Assembly: GCF_013359775.1 (NCBI RefSeq)
Contig: NZ_JABMCI010000063.1
Span: forward strand, 124,001-188,000
Source: Cellulomonas humilata
Lineage (GTDB): Bacteria; Actinomycetota; Actinomycetes; Actinomycetales; Cellulomonadaceae
Length of the DNA: 64,000 nt
Direction: 5' to 3'
This document shows positions 19,305-28,177 of this stretch, in pieces. Position numbers and translations under genes: made by a program. Positions within the stretch are counted from its first letter, which is position 1, and every line of letters starts with the position of its first letter. Under the pieces are notes generated by a model. It was given only the letters and a program-made list of their open reading frames with translations. It did not search any database and was not told the DNA's origin.

Positions 19305-19316
19305 TAGGGTGTGCAG
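19305..19316 (+). promoter_or_regulatory. Predicted leaderless promoter of helY
   Basis: TAGGGT at 19305-19310 is followed by 6 bases and GTG 19317. No Shine-Dalgarno sequence is seen. This favours GTG 19317 (or 19320) over the in-frame GTG at 19311. Confidence 0.45.
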
Positions 19317-22184
19317 GTGGTGCCCCGATCCCGCAGATCAGCCTCGTCATCCCCGTCCCCGGACCAGAGCACGCCCGACGCAGAGCCGTCGCCGGCCGAG
19401 CGGTACGCGGCCGCCAAGCGACGCGCCGAGGTCGACCGCAGCGAGCTGGGCCAGTTCCGTGAGCTGCTCGGGTTCCCCCTCGACGACTTCCAGGTCGAGG
19501 CGTGCCAGGCGCTGGAGCGGGGGAGCGGGGTGCTCGTCGCCGCCCCGACCGGGGCCGGCAAGACGGTGGTCGGCGAGTTCGCGGTGCACCTCGCGCTGGC
19601 GTCCGGGCGCAAGGCGTTCTACACGACGCCCATCAAGGCGCTGTCCAACCAGAAGTACGCGGACCTGGTCCGCCGCTACGGCGCCGACCGCGTCGGCCTG
19701 CTGACCGGCGACACCACCATCAACGGCGAGGCGCCGGTCGTGGTGATGACCACCGAGGTCCTGCGCAACATGCTCTACGCGGGGTCGAGCACCCTCCAGG
19801 GCCTCGGCTTCGTCGTGATGGACGAGGTGCACTACCTGGCGGACCGGTTCCGCGGACCCGTCTGGGAAGAGGTGATCATCCACCTCACCGACGACGTGCA
19901 GCTGGTCTCCCTGTCCGCGACCGTGTCCAACGCGGAGGAGTTCGGGGACTGGCTGGCCACCGTGCGCGGCGACACGACCGTCGTCGTGAGCGAGCACCGC
20001 CCCGTGCCGCTCGGCCAGCACGTGCTCGTCCGCAGCGAGCTGCTCGACCTGTACGCCGGGCACGTGGACCCGACGGCGCCCGGTGTCGACCCACCGATCA
20101 ACCCGGACCTGACGCACCTGCTGCGGCGCAGCAACCGCGAGGAGCCCGGGCAGCCACGCCGCGGGCCGCGCGATCGAGGTGGCCGTCCGAGGCCCGGCGG
20201 AGGGCGTCCCGGTGGCGGCCGTCCGACGCCCCGGTTCGCCGTCGTCGACGCGCTCGACCGCGACGGGCTGCTGCCGGCGATCGTCTTCATCTTCTCCCGC
20301 GCCGGGTGCCAGGGCGCCGTGCAGCAGTGCCTGGCCGCGGGCGTCCGGCTGACCAGCCCCGCCGAGGTCTCCGAGATCCGCCGCATCGTGGAGGAGCGCT
20401 GCGCGGCGGTCCCGCCCGAGGACCTCGACGTGCTCGGCTACTGGGAGTTCAGCGACGCGCTCCAGCGCGGGGTGGCCGCGCACCACGCGGGGATGCTCCC
20501 GCTGTTCAAGGAGACCGTCGAGGACCTCTTCTCGCGCGGGCTGGTCAAGGTCGTGTTCGCCACGGAGACCCTCGCGCTGGGCATCAACATGCCGGCGCGC
20601 TCCGTGGTGATGGAGAAGCTGGTCAAGTGGGACGGCTCCAGCCACGTCGACGTCACGCCGGGGGAGTACACCCAGCTGACCGGCCGCGCGGGCCGGCGGG
20701 GGATCGACACCGAGGGCCACGCCGTCGTCGTCGCCCACCCCGGCCTCGACCCGGTGCAGCTGGCCGGGCTGGCGTCCAAGCGGCTGTACCCACTGCGCTC
20801 GAGCTTCCGGCCCACCTACAACATGGCCGTGAACCTGGTGGCGCAGGTGGGCCGGGACCGGGCACGGGACGTCCTCGAGACGTCCTTCGCGCAGTTCCAG
20901 GCCGACCGGGGCGTGGTGGGACTGGCGCGGCAGGCACAGGGGCACGCAGAGGCCCTGGAGGGCTATGCCAAGGCGATGGTGTGCCACCTGGGGGACTTCG
21001 CCGAGTACGCGGCGCTGCGGCGTCAGATCGCCGCGCGCGAGAAGGACCTGACCCGGGCGGAGGCGTCCGCGCGCCGGGCCGAGGTGGCGCGCACGCTGGA
21101 GGGCCTGCGCGTCGGTGACGTGCTCGAGATCCCCGTCGGGCGCAGGTCCGGGCACGCCGTCGTGATCGACCCGGGCGGCGACGCCGGGTTCGACGGTCCG
21201 CGGCCCACCGTCCTCACGATCGACCGGCAGGTGCGCAGGCTGACCGTCGCGGACGTCGGGACGGGCGTGCGCACGGTCGGCTTCCTGCGGGTGCCCAAGG
21301 GCTTCACCGCTCGCGTGCCGGCGGCCCGTCGTGACCTCGCTGCCGCGCTGCGCTCCTCGGTCGGTGCGGACACCGGCCCCACCCGCAAGGACCGACCCAA
21401 GGGCGGTCAGCGTGCCGCCGCGGACGACGCCGAGATCGCAGCACTGCGGCGCCGGCTGCGCACGCACCCGTGCCACGGCTGCCCCGACCGCGAGGAGCAC
21501 GCGCGGTGGGCGGAGCGCTGGGCGCGCCTGGCCGGCGAGCACGACGCCCTCGTCGGCCGCATCGCCGGCCGGACCGGCTCGATCGCCGCGGTGTTCGACC
21601 GGATCTGCGACATCCTCCTGCGCCTGGGCTACCTCGAGCGGAGCACCGACGACGCGGGCCGCAGCGCGCTGGAGGTCACCGACGACGGCCGGTGGCTGCG
21701 CCGGATCTACGCCGAGAACGACCTGCTGCTGGCCGAGTGCCTGCGCCGAGGCATCTTCGACGAGCTCGATGCTCCCGGGCTCGCGGCGGCCGTCTCCACG
21801 CTCGTCTACCGGTCACGCCGCGACGACCAGGGAGAGCCGCGGATCCCGGGTGGCCCGAGCAGCCGGTTGGGCGTGGCGCTCGACGCCTGCGTGCGCGCCT
21901 GGTCGGAGCTGGACGACCTCGAGACCGCGCACAAGGTGGAGACGATCCAGCCGCTCGACGCGGGGCTGGTCGAGGCTGTGCACCGCTGGGCCGCCGGCCG
22001 CAGCCTGGACGCCGTGCTCAAGGGCAGCGAGCTGTCCGCGGGCGACTTCGTACGGTGGTGCAAGCAGGTCATCGACGTGCTCGACCAGGTGTCCCAGGCG
22101 GCCCCGCACCAGCGCCTGCGGGACACCGCGCGCAAGGCGGTGGACGCTCTCCGGCACGGGGTGGTGGCGTACTCGTCGGTCTGA
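19317..22184 (+). CDS. helY: Ski2/Mtr4-like DEAD/DEAH-box RNA helicase
   Basis: Large superfamily 2 helicase of about 955 aa. It shows Walker A APTGAGKT, motif Ia TTPIKALSNQK, the DEVH box (VVMDEVHYLADR), motif III SATVSNAEE and motif VI QLTGRAGRRG. A basic Gly/Arg-rich insertion lies near residues 280-305. The C-terminal DSHCT-type region ends with VYRSRRDDQGEPRIPGG and helical segments. It corresponds to HelY (Rv2092c) next to tatC in M. tuberculosis. RNA processing is the likely role, inferred from the family. Start set by the TAGGGT hexamer; GTG 19311 and 19320 are alternatives. Confidence 0.93.
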   Translation: MVPRSRRSASSSPSPDQSTPDAEPSPAERYAAAKRRAEVDRSELGQFRELLGFPLDDFQVEACQALERGSGVLVAAPTGAGKTVVGEFAVHLALASGRKAFYTTPIKALSNQKYADLVRRYGADRVGLLTGDTTINGEAPVVVMTTEVLRNMLYAGSSTLQGLGFVVMDEVHYLADRFRGPVWEEVIIHLTDDVQLVSLSATVSNAEEFGDWLATVRGDTTVVVSEHRPVPLGQHVLVRSELLDLYAGHVDPTAPGVDPPINPDLTHLLRRSNREEPGQPRRGPRDRGGRPRPGGGRPGGGRPTPRFAVVDALDRDGLLPAIVFIFSRAGCQGAVQQCLAAGVRLTSPAEVSEIRRIVEERCAAVPPEDLDVLGYWEFSDALQRGVAAHHAGMLPLFKETVEDLFSRGLVKVVFATETLALGINMPARSVVMEKLVKWDGSSHVDVTPGEYTQLTGRAGRRGIDTEGHAVVVAHPGLDPVQLAGLASKRLYPLRSSFRPTYNMAVNLVAQVGRDRARDVLETSFAQFQADRGVVGLARQAQGHAEALEGYAKAMVCHLGDFAEYAALRRQIAAREKDLTRAEASARRAEVARTLEGLRVGDVLEIPVGRRSGHAVVIDPGGDAGFDGPRPTVLTIDRQVRRLTVADVGTGVRTVGFLRVPKGFTARVPAARRDLAAALRSSVGADTGPTRKDRPKGGQRAAADDAEIAALRRRLRTHPCHGCPDREEHARWAERWARLAGEHDALVGRIAGRTGSIAAVFDRICDILLRLGYLERSTDDAGRSALEVTDDGRWLRRIYAENDLLLAECLRRGIFDELDAPGLAAAVSTLVYRSRRDDQGEPRIPGGPSSRLGVALDACVRAWSELDDLETAHKVETIQPLDAGLVEAVHRWAAGRSLDAVLKGSELSAGDFVRWCKQVIDVLDQVSQAAPHQRLRDTARKAVDALRHGVVAYSSV

Positions 22185-22255
22185 CGTGGCGCCCTTCACC
22201 CGTACCGGCGCCGGTTTCGCCCTGCTTTGCCACGTCCTCCTGCCCTGACCTGCCC

Positions 22256-22269
22256 TATCGTGTGCCCCT
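22256..22269 (+). promoter_or_regulatory. Predicted leaderless promoter of the amidohydrolase gene
   Basis: TATCGT at 22256-22261 is followed by 8 bases and GTG 22270, with no Shine-Dalgarno sequence in between. Confidence 0.4.
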
Positions 22270-23898
22270 GTGAGCTCGACCCTCTATCGACACGGCGTGG
22301 TGCACACGGCGGCCGACCCCTTCGCCGAGGCGATCCTGGTCGACGACGGCACTGTCGTCTGGCTCGGCGCGGACGACACCGCCGACGGCATGGTGTCCCG
22401 AGCGGACGAGGTGGTCGACCTCGACGGGGCGCTCGTTGCTCCCGGGTTCGTCGACGCGCACGTCCACGTGCTCGAGACGGGGCTCGCGCTGGAGAGCATC
22501 GACCTGTCTCCCGAGGGCGGCGTGCACTCGCTGGCGGACGCCCTGGACGCGGTCCACCGGGCCGCCCAGGGCAGGTCCGGCACGGACCCGGTGCTGGGCT
22601 TCGGCTGGGACGAGCTGCGCTGGCCGGAGGGACGCCCGCCCACCCGGGAGGAGCTCGACGCGGCCGGCGGCGGCGCGCCCGTCTACCTCGCCCGGGTGGA
22701 CGTGCACTCGGCCGTCGTCTCGACCGCGCTCTCCCGCGGCGCCGGGCTCGACATGCTCCCCGGCTGGAGCTTCGACGGCCGGGTCGAGCGCGACGCCCAC
22801 CACGCCGCGCGCGACGCCGCCCGCGACGTCGGCCCCGAGCGGCGCACCGCCCTGTACCGGCGCGCCCTGGAGCACGCCGCCGCTCGGGGGGTGGTCTCCG
22901 TGCACGAGCAGTCGGCACCCTCGATCGACACCAGGGCCGGGCTGGTCGAGCTGCTGGAGCTGACGACCGACGCGCGGGACGGGCTGCCGCACCTGGTCGC
23001 GTACCGCGGCGAGCAGTGCGTGACGGTCGACGACGCGCGCGAGATCCTCGCCGCGATCCCCGGTCTCACGGGGATCGGCGGCGACCTCAACGTGGACGGG
23101 TCGCTGGGCTCGCACACCGCCGCCGTGCGCGCGCCGTACACGGACGCCCCGGACACCTCCGGCGTGCTCTACCTGAGCGCCGAGCAGATCTGCAACCACC
23201 TGACCGCCGTGACGCGCGCCGGGGTGCAGGGCGGCTTCCACATCATCGGCGACCGCGCCATGGACGAGCTCCTGCTGGGTCTGCGGGCCGCCGTCGACGT
23301 GGAGGGTCCCGACGCCCTGGCGCGGATGGGCCACCGGCTCGAGCACGCCGAGATGGTCGACGCCCCCACGCTCGCGGCGCTCGTCCTGCTGGGCGTGCGC
23401 CTGAGCATGCAGCCCGCGTTCGACGCCGCGTGGGGCGGGCCGGACGGCATGTACGCGACCCGGCTCGGCGCGGGTCGTGCGGCTGCGCTCAACCCGCTGG
23501 CGGACCTGGCCGCGGCCGGCGTGCCCCTCGCGTTCGGCTCGGACTCGCCGGTCACCCCCGTGGACCCGTGGGCGGGGGTCCGAGCCGCGGTGCAGCACCA
23601 CGCGGCCGACCAGCGGATCTCCGCGCGGGCAGCCTTCCGCGCGTCGACGCGCGGCGGCTGGCGGGTGGCCGGGCTCGACCACACGGGTGCCGGCGAGCTG
23701 CGGGTGGGCGCACCGGCGCACCTCGCGGTCTGGCGCGCCGAGCACCTCACGGTGCAGTCCGCGGAGGGTCGGTTCTCGTCCTGGAGCGCCGACGCGCGGG
23801 CGGGGATCCCGCTCCTGCCGGACCTCGGCCCCGACGCGCCGCCGCCGGTGTGCCTGCGCACGGTCCGCGACGGCGTGGTCCTGCACGACGCGCTCTGA
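22270..23898 (+). CDS. YtcJ-type metal-dependent amidohydrolase
   Basis: Amidohydrolase-3 family enzyme of 542 aa. The N-terminal beta-sandwich (VVHTAADPFAEAILVDDGTVVWLG) is followed by the metal-binding GFVDAHVHVLETGL. A long TIM-barrel segment carries DGSLGSHTAAVRAPY, FHIIGDRAMDELL and RLEHAEMVDAP. The late Asp motif is FGSDSPVTPVDPWAGV. All core metal ligands appear present. The family hydrolyses amide or ester bonds on diverse small molecules; substrate unknown. It looks monocistronic and is followed by about 410 bases without a clear gene. Confidence 0.9.
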   Translation: MSSTLYRHGVVHTAADPFAEAILVDDGTVVWLGADDTADGMVSRADEVVDLDGALVAPGFVDAHVHVLETGLALESIDLSPEGGVHSLADALDAVHRAAQGRSGTDPVLGFGWDELRWPEGRPPTREELDAAGGGAPVYLARVDVHSAVVSTALSRGAGLDMLPGWSFDGRVERDAHHAARDAARDVGPERRTALYRRALEHAAARGVVSVHEQSAPSIDTRAGLVELLELTTDARDGLPHLVAYRGEQCVTVDDAREILAAIPGLTGIGGDLNVDGSLGSHTAAVRAPYTDAPDTSGVLYLSAEQICNHLTAVTRAGVQGGFHIIGDRAMDELLLGLRAAVDVEGPDALARMGHRLEHAEMVDAPTLAALVLLGVRLSMQPAFDAAWGGPDGMYATRLGAGRAAALNPLADLAAAGVPLAFGSDSPVTPVDPWAGVRAAVQHHAADQRISARAAFRASTRGGWRVAGLDHTGAGELRVGAPAHLAVWRAEHLTVQSAEGRFSSWSADARAGIPLLPDLGPDAPPPVCLRTVRDGVVLHDAL

Positions 23899-24311
23899 CG
23901 CCCGACCGGGTGAATTCCGGCCCTCCGGCGGCACTCTGGCGGCAGACCGGATCCGCCCGCTTCGACCCGATCCGCCGACACGCGCAGCGACACGCCGAGT
24001 CGAACAGTACAGACGGGACCGATGGTGCGCTGGTGACCTGCGCGAACGGCTCCCACCTGCACCGACGCCGCCTTGACACCTCCGTGGATCTCGATAGGTT
24101 CCTCAGGAGATCCACCGCGGCGACATGCCCACGACGACGACGTCGGACTCGTGCCTGAGGGCCGCGGTAGGGGTAGGGCTCCGACCGGGCCCGCGTGTTC
24201 AGTAGACAACGGTCCGTGCTTCTGCACGCCGACCGGTACGAAGGACACGCGGGCCGGTCGGTCGGACCCGGCCGTCGCCAGAGGCTCAGCCCGCTGACGT
24301 ACCCTCCAGGG
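23899..24311 (+). ncRNA. Long intergenic region with candidate structured RNA or leader upstream of lnt
   Basis: No protein gene is convincing in these 413 bases. A near-consensus promoter, TTGACA (24073-24078) with a 16-base spacer and TAGGTT (24095-24100), points rightward. Its -10 is enclosed by a perfect 9-bp inverted repeat (GTGGATCTC 24084-24092, GAGATCCAC 24107-24115). Downstream, 24181-24261 can fold into a 17-bp outer stem with a single bulged G. Inside it is a second hairpin, CGGTCCGTGC-TTCT-GCACG-CC-GACCG (24210-24235). A transcript from about 24107 could be a small RNA or the leader of lnt-dpm1. A separate TACCCT sits just before the lnt GTG. Confidence 0.45.
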
Positions 24312-25877
24312 GTGTCCGCCCGTGAACCCGCCCGCTGGTGGACTCTCGTCCTCGCTGTCGCGGGGGGCGTCCTCACCCGGCTCGCCTTCCCGGCGCCCGG
24401 CTGGTGGGGCACCGCCTTCGTCGGGATCGCCCTCCTGTATCTCGCGATGCGTCGCGACAGCGCGCGCTGGAACGCCCTCGTCGGGCTCGTCTGGGGGCTC
24501 GCCTTCTTCCTCCCGCTGATCACGTGGGCGGACGAGGCAGTCGGGCAGGTGCCGTGGATCGCCCTGAGCACGCTGGAGGCGTCCTTCGTCGCACTGTTCG
24601 GTGCCGCGTGGAGCTGGGCGCGGCGGGGCAACTCCGTGTGGCGCAGCGTCGGCCTCCAGGTGACGGTGTTCACCCTCCTGTTCGTGGCCATGGAGGAGCT
24701 CGCCGCGGCGTGGCCGTTCGGCGGGTTCCCCTGGGGACGTCTGGCGTTCTCCCAGGCGGACTCGCCCCTCGCGCCACTCGCGTCGCTGGGGGGCACGCCG
24801 CTGCTGACGGGGGCGGTCGTGGCGGTCGGGGTGCTGCTCGCCCGCATCGTGCTCGCCGCCCGTCGGCTGGAGATCGGCCGGCTGGTGGTTGCGACGGGTG
24901 TCGTGGCCGCCTTCGTGGTGGTGGGGCTGCTGATCCCGCTCGACACCCAGGCGCAGACCGGCACCCTGCGCGTCGGCGCCGTGCAGGGCAACGTCCCCGG
25001 CACCGGGCTCGACGCGTTCGGCCAGCGGCAGGCGGTGCTGGACAACCACGTGGCCGGCACGGTGGCCCTGCTGGACCAGGTGGCGCCCGGGGAGCTCGAC
25101 CTCGTCCTGTGGCCGGAGAACGGCACGGACATCGACCCCCAGGTCGACCAGACCGCGGCGGCCCTCATCGACGGCGCGGCGCAGGCGGTCGGCGCACCCA
25201 TGCTCGTCGGCACCGTCGAGTACCCCGAGTCCGGCGGCCGGTACAACACCGCGGTCCTCTGGGAGCCTGGCGTCGGGGTCGTCGCCACGTACACCAAGCA
25301 GCACCCGGCGCCGTTCGCGGAGTACATCCCGATGCGTTCGCTGGTCCGGCCGTTCTCCTCGGCGGTCGACCTGGTGACCCGGGACATGCTGCCGGGGGAC
25401 AAGCCCGGCTACATCCCGCTCGACTCCGAGCGCCTGGGGCGGACGGTCGGCATCGGCGACGTCATCTGCTTCGAGGTGGCGTACGACGGCATCGTGCGCG
25501 GGGCGGTGCAGGCCGGCGGCGAGGTGCTCGTCGTGCAGACGAACAACGCTTCCTTCGGGGTGTCCGACGAGTCGACGCAGCAGCTCGCGATGTCCCGCAT
25601 CCGCGCCATCGAGCACGGGCGCGCCACCGTGCAGATCTCCACGGTGGGTGTCAGCGCGGTCATCGAGCCCAACGGGGTGGTCAGCCAGCAGACCGGCCTC
25701 TTCACCGCGGAGCAGATGGTGGCTACCCTTCCTCTGCGCGACACGCTGACCCCCGCGACGAGGCTGGGTGCGTGGCCCGCATGGATCATCGACGCCCTCG
25801 CGGTGTGCGTGGTGCTCGCCGGTGCAGCCGGGGCGCACCGGGTGCGTCGCTCCGACCGGATCGAGACTGCCGCATGA
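24312..25877 (+). CDS. lnt: Apolipoprotein N-acyltransferase
   Basis: Adds the third acyl chain to bacterial lipoproteins at the outer face of the cytoplasmic membrane. The 521-aa protein has an N-terminal block of about six membrane helices (to about residue 210). A carbon-nitrogen hydrolase domain follows, with the expected triad: Glu in VLWPENGTD, Lys in [13 protein letters not shown] and Cys in [11 protein letters not shown] final helix lies near the C-terminus. GTG 24312 follows TACCCT by 6 bases; the frame is open further upstream but without a coding look. It overlaps dpm1 by ATGA. M. tuberculosis has the two activities fused as Ppm1 (Rv2051c). Confidence 0.93.
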   Translation: MSAREPARWWTLVLAVAGGVLTRLAFPAPGWWGTAFVGIALLYLAMRRDSARWNALVGLVWGLAFFLPLITWADEAVGQVPWIALSTLEASFVALFGAAWSWARRGNSVWRSVGLQVTVFTLLFVAMEELAAAWPFGGFPWGRLAFSQADSPLAPLASLGGTPLLTGAVVAVGVLLARIVLAARRLEIGRLVVATGVVAAFVVVGLLIPLDTQAQTGTLRVGAVQGNVPGTGLDAFGQRQAVLDNHVAGTVALLDQVAPGELDLVLWPENGTDIDPQVDQTAAALIDGAAQAVGAPMLVGTVEYPESGGRYNTAVLWEPGVGVVATYTKQHPAPFAEYIPMRSLVRPFSSAVDLVTRDMLPGDKPGYIPLDSERLGRTVGIGDVICFEVAYDGIVRGAVQAGGEVLVVQTNNASFGVSDESTQQLAMSRIRAIEHGRATVQISTVGVSAVIEPNGVVSQQTGLFTAEQMVATLPLRDTLTPATRLGAWPAWIIDALAVCVVLAGAAGAHRVRRSDRIETAA

Positions 25878-26647
25878 CCGAGACCCCGCAGCGGGTGCTC
25901 GTCGTCGTCCCGACGTACGACGAGCGCGAGAACCTGCCGGGCGCGCTGGACCGCCTGCGCACGCACGTCCCCGACGCCGACGTCCTGGTGGTCGACGACG
26001 GGTCGCCCGACGGCACGGGTGAGCTGGCGGAGAAGATCGCGGAGGCCGAGACGGCACAGGAGGGCACGGAGCGCATCCACGTCCTGCACCGGGCCGGCAA
26101 GCTCGGTCTGGGCACCGCGTACGTCGCCGGGTTCCGCTGGGCGCTGGACCGCGGCTACGACGTCGTGGTGGAGATGGACGCCGACGGTTCCCACCGCGCC
26201 GAGGACCTGCCGCGGCTGCTCGGCGCGATCGACCACGCCGACCTGGTGCTCGGCTCCCGGTGGGTCCCGGGCGGGAGCGTGCAGAACTGGCCGATGAACC
26301 GGCTCCTGCTCTCCCGCGGCGCGAACACCTACACCCGCCTCGCGCTCGGCATCCCGCTCTACGACGCGACGGGCGGCTTCCGCGCCTACCGCGCCTCGCT
26401 CCTGAGCGAGCTGACCCTGCAGGACGTCGCGTCGCAGGGGTACTGCTTCCAGGTCGACATGGCCTGGCGCGCCGTCCGCTCCGGCGCCCGGGTGGTCGAG
26501 GTGCCCATCACGTTCGTCGAGCGCGAGCTCGGCCGGTCCAAGATGAGCCGCGCCATCGTCGTCGAGGCGCTGGTCAACGTGACCCGGTGGGGGATAGCAG
26601 AACGCTCCCGCCGTGTGGCGGGAGCGTTCCGTCGTTCTCGAGGCTGA
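25874..26647 (+). CDS. Polyprenol-phosphate mannosyltransferase (Dpm1/Ppm1-type GT2)
   Basis: Transfers mannose from GDP-mannose to polyprenyl phosphate, feeding lipomannan or glycoprotein synthesis. The 257-aa soluble GT2 domain shows [46 protein letters not shown] and [12 protein letters not shown]. It is the catalytic half of mycobacterial Ppm1, here a separate gene overlapping lnt. The last 16 codons coincide with a perfect 13-bp hairpin at 26600-26629. The gene converges with rbpA, as Rv2051c and Rv2050 do. Confidence 0.93.
   Translation: MTETPQRVLVVVPTYDERENLPGALDRLRTHVPDADVLVVDDGSPDGTGELAEKIAEAETAQEGTERIHVLHRAGKLGLGTAYVAGFRWALDRGYDVVVEMDADGSHRAEDLPRLLGAIDHADLVLGSRWVPGGSVQNWPMNRLLLSRGANTYTRLALGIPLYDATGGFRAYRASLLSELTLQDVASQGYCFQVDMAWRAVRSGARVVEVPITFVERELGRSKMSRAIVVEALVNVTRWGIAERSRRVAGAFRRSRG
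26600..26629. terminator. Hairpin inside the dpm1 3' coding end, facing rbpA
   Basis: A 13-bp perfect inverted repeat (GAACGCTCCCGCC, loop GTGT, GGCGGGAGCGTTC) ends 18 bases before the dpm1 stop. On the minus strand it starts 38 bases after the rbpA stop. No T-tract follows on the plus strand. It could terminate rbpA transcription and shape the 3' end of dpm1 mRNA. Confidence 0.55.
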
Positions 26648-26666
26648 TCGCCTCGCAGGACTGTGC

Positions 26667-27011
26667 TCAGGCGCTGCGGCGCAGCTTGCCCGAGCGGAGC
26701 AGGTCGAGGCGCTCGTCGAGCAGCTCCTGCAGCTCGCCGACCGTGCGGCGCTCCAGCAGCATGTCCCAGTGCGTGCGCGGCGGCTTGCCGGCCTTCACCT
26801 CGGGCCGCGACGCGTCACGGAGCAGTGCTTCCTCACCGCAACGGCACTCCCACACCACCGGGACGTCGGCCTCGACCGAGAACGGCAGGATGATGGTGTG
26901 CCCGTTGGGGCAGTCGTAGTGAGCCTGGAGGCGGGGGGCGAACTCGACGCCGTCTTCCGTCTCCATGCTGTGGGACCCGATGCGCATGCCGCGCAGGGAC
27001 CGGTTTGCCAT
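26667..27011 (-). CDS. rbpA: RNA polymerase-binding protein RbpA
   Basis: Actinobacteria-specific RNA polymerase factor that helps the principal sigma factor form open complexes. The 114-aa protein begins MANRSLRGMRIGSHSMETEDGVE. It has the core RCD-like segment (YDCPNGHTIILPFSVEADVPVVWECRCGEEA, with cysteines) and a C-terminal basic linker and sigma-interaction helix (PPRTHWDMLLERRTVGELQELLDERLDLLR). Length is typical. ATG 27011 is preceded by GGAGG about 8 bases upstream. The upstream region holds a TTGACA box and a SigR/SigH-like motif. Confidence 0.96.
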   Translation of the reverse strand: MANRSLRGMRIGSHSMETEDGVEFAPRLQAHYDCPNGHTIILPFSVEADVPVVWECRCGEEALLRDASRPEVKAGKPPRTHWDMLLERRTVGELQELLDERLDLLRSGKLRRSA

Positions 27012-27157
27012 CTGGGGAACCTCCGTGCCGTTGAACGGCCGTCGAGAGTGAGAACTTCCACCGGTGTCAACGGCGGGCGCCCCTCCAGTGTTCCAGGAGG
27101 ACGTGAAGGTCTCGTGAACGCGGGTGGTGTGCGGGGGAGAGGCTTAGGGTTGCCCGG
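27012..27157. promoter_or_regulatory. Divergent promoter region of rbpA and the aldo/keto reductase gene
   Basis: Toward rbpA (minus strand) there is TTGACA at 27070-27065. A SigR/SigH-like pair also lies there: GGAA at 27059-27056 and GTT at 27036-27034, 19 bases apart. Streptomyces rbpA is known to have a SigR promoter. Toward the reductase (plus strand) TAGGGT at 27145-27150 is 7 bases from GTG 27158. Confidence 0.45.
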
Positions 27158-28171
27158 GTGAGCAATTCTTCGGCGCCGACGCCCGTGACTACCCCTCCAG
27201 CCTCCCGCACGAACGCGCATATGTCCTTTCGACAGCTGGGTGACTCTCGTCTCGTCGTCTCGGTGGCCGGTCTGGGCTGCAACACGTTCGGGGCGACGCT
27301 CGCCCCGCAGGACGTCCCGGCCCTGGTGGCAGCGGCGCTGGACGCCGGGATCACGTTCTTCGACACGGCGGACGTGTACGGCGGCACCCCGGGCCAGAGC
27401 GAGGAGCTGCTCGGCGACGCGCTCGCCGGACACCGCGACGACGTCGTCGTCGCCACCAAGTTCGGCCTGGACGCCGGCGGGCTGAACGGACCGGACGGGG
27501 GAGCGCGCGGGTCGAGGCAGTACGTGCGGCGGGCGGTCGAGGGATCGTTGGTGCGGCTGCGGACCGACCACGTCGACCTGTTCCAGATGCACGCCCCCGA
27601 CCCCGTGACGCCGATCGAGGAGACGCTCGCCGCTCTGCACGAGCTCGTGGAGGAGGGCAAGGTCCGCTACCTCGGCTCCTCGAACTTCGCGGCCTGGCAG
27701 GTGGTGGACGCCGACTGGAGCGCTCGGACGGCCGGCGCGACGCGGTTCGTCTCGGCGCAGAACCGGTACAACCTGCTGGACCGCTCCGCCGAGGCCGAGC
27801 TCGTGCCCGCCGCCGAGCAGGTGGGTGTCGGCCTGATCCCGTACGTGCCGCTGGCGTCGGGACTGCTCACGGGCAAGTACCGGCGGGGGCAGTCCGCTCC
27901 GCAGGGCTCGCGACTGACGCGGATGCCCGAGCGGCTCGACCGCGCCGACTTCGACCGGATCGAGGCGCTCGAGGCCCTGGCGCGCGACTGGGGGATCGAC
28001 CTGCCCACGCTCGCCCTCGGGGGCCTCGCAGCCCAGCCGGCCGTGGCGACGATCATCGCCGGTGCGCGCACGCCCGACCAGCTGCGCGCCAACGTCGCGG
28101 CGATCGCGTGGGAGCCGACGCTCGAGCAGCTGGCCGCGATCGACGAGGCAGCCCCCGGCCCCGCGGCCTGA
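27158..28171 (+). CDS. Aldo/keto reductase
   Basis: NADPH-dependent aldo/keto reductase of 337 aa, close to the YajO/Tas subgroup. The catalytic tetrad is visible: Asp72 and Tyr74 (ADVYGG... in FFDTADVYGG), Lys101 (TKFG) and His145 (FQMHAPD). The NADPH-binding C-terminal part includes LIPYVPLASGLLTGKY and TIIAGARTPDQLRANVAA. A polar N-terminal tail of about 21 residues precedes a second possible start (ATG 27221). GTG 27158 is preferred because of the TAGGGT hexamer. Substrate unknown. Confidence 0.9.
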   Translation: MSNSSAPTPVTTPPASRTNAHMSFRQLGDSRLVVSVAGLGCNTFGATLAPQDVPALVAAALDAGITFFDTADVYGGTPGQSEELLGDALAGHRDDVVVATKFGLDAGGLNGPDGGARGSRQYVRRAVEGSLVRLRTDHVDLFQMHAPDPVTPIEETLAALHELVEEGKVRYLGSSNFAAWQVVDADWSARTAGATRFVSAQNRYNLLDRSAEAELVPAAEQVGVGLIPYVPLASGLLTGKYRRGQSAPQGSRLTRMPERLDRADFDRIEALEALARDWGIDLPTLALGGLAAQPAVATIIAGARTPDQLRANVAAIAWEPTLEQLAAIDEAAPGPAA

Positions 28172-28177
28172 CCGGCG

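Noticed and set aside
24181..24261. tRNA gene in the structured intergenic region
   Set aside because: The outer stem is 17 bp and there is no T-loop GGTTCRA block, anticodon arm or acceptor-stem geometry.
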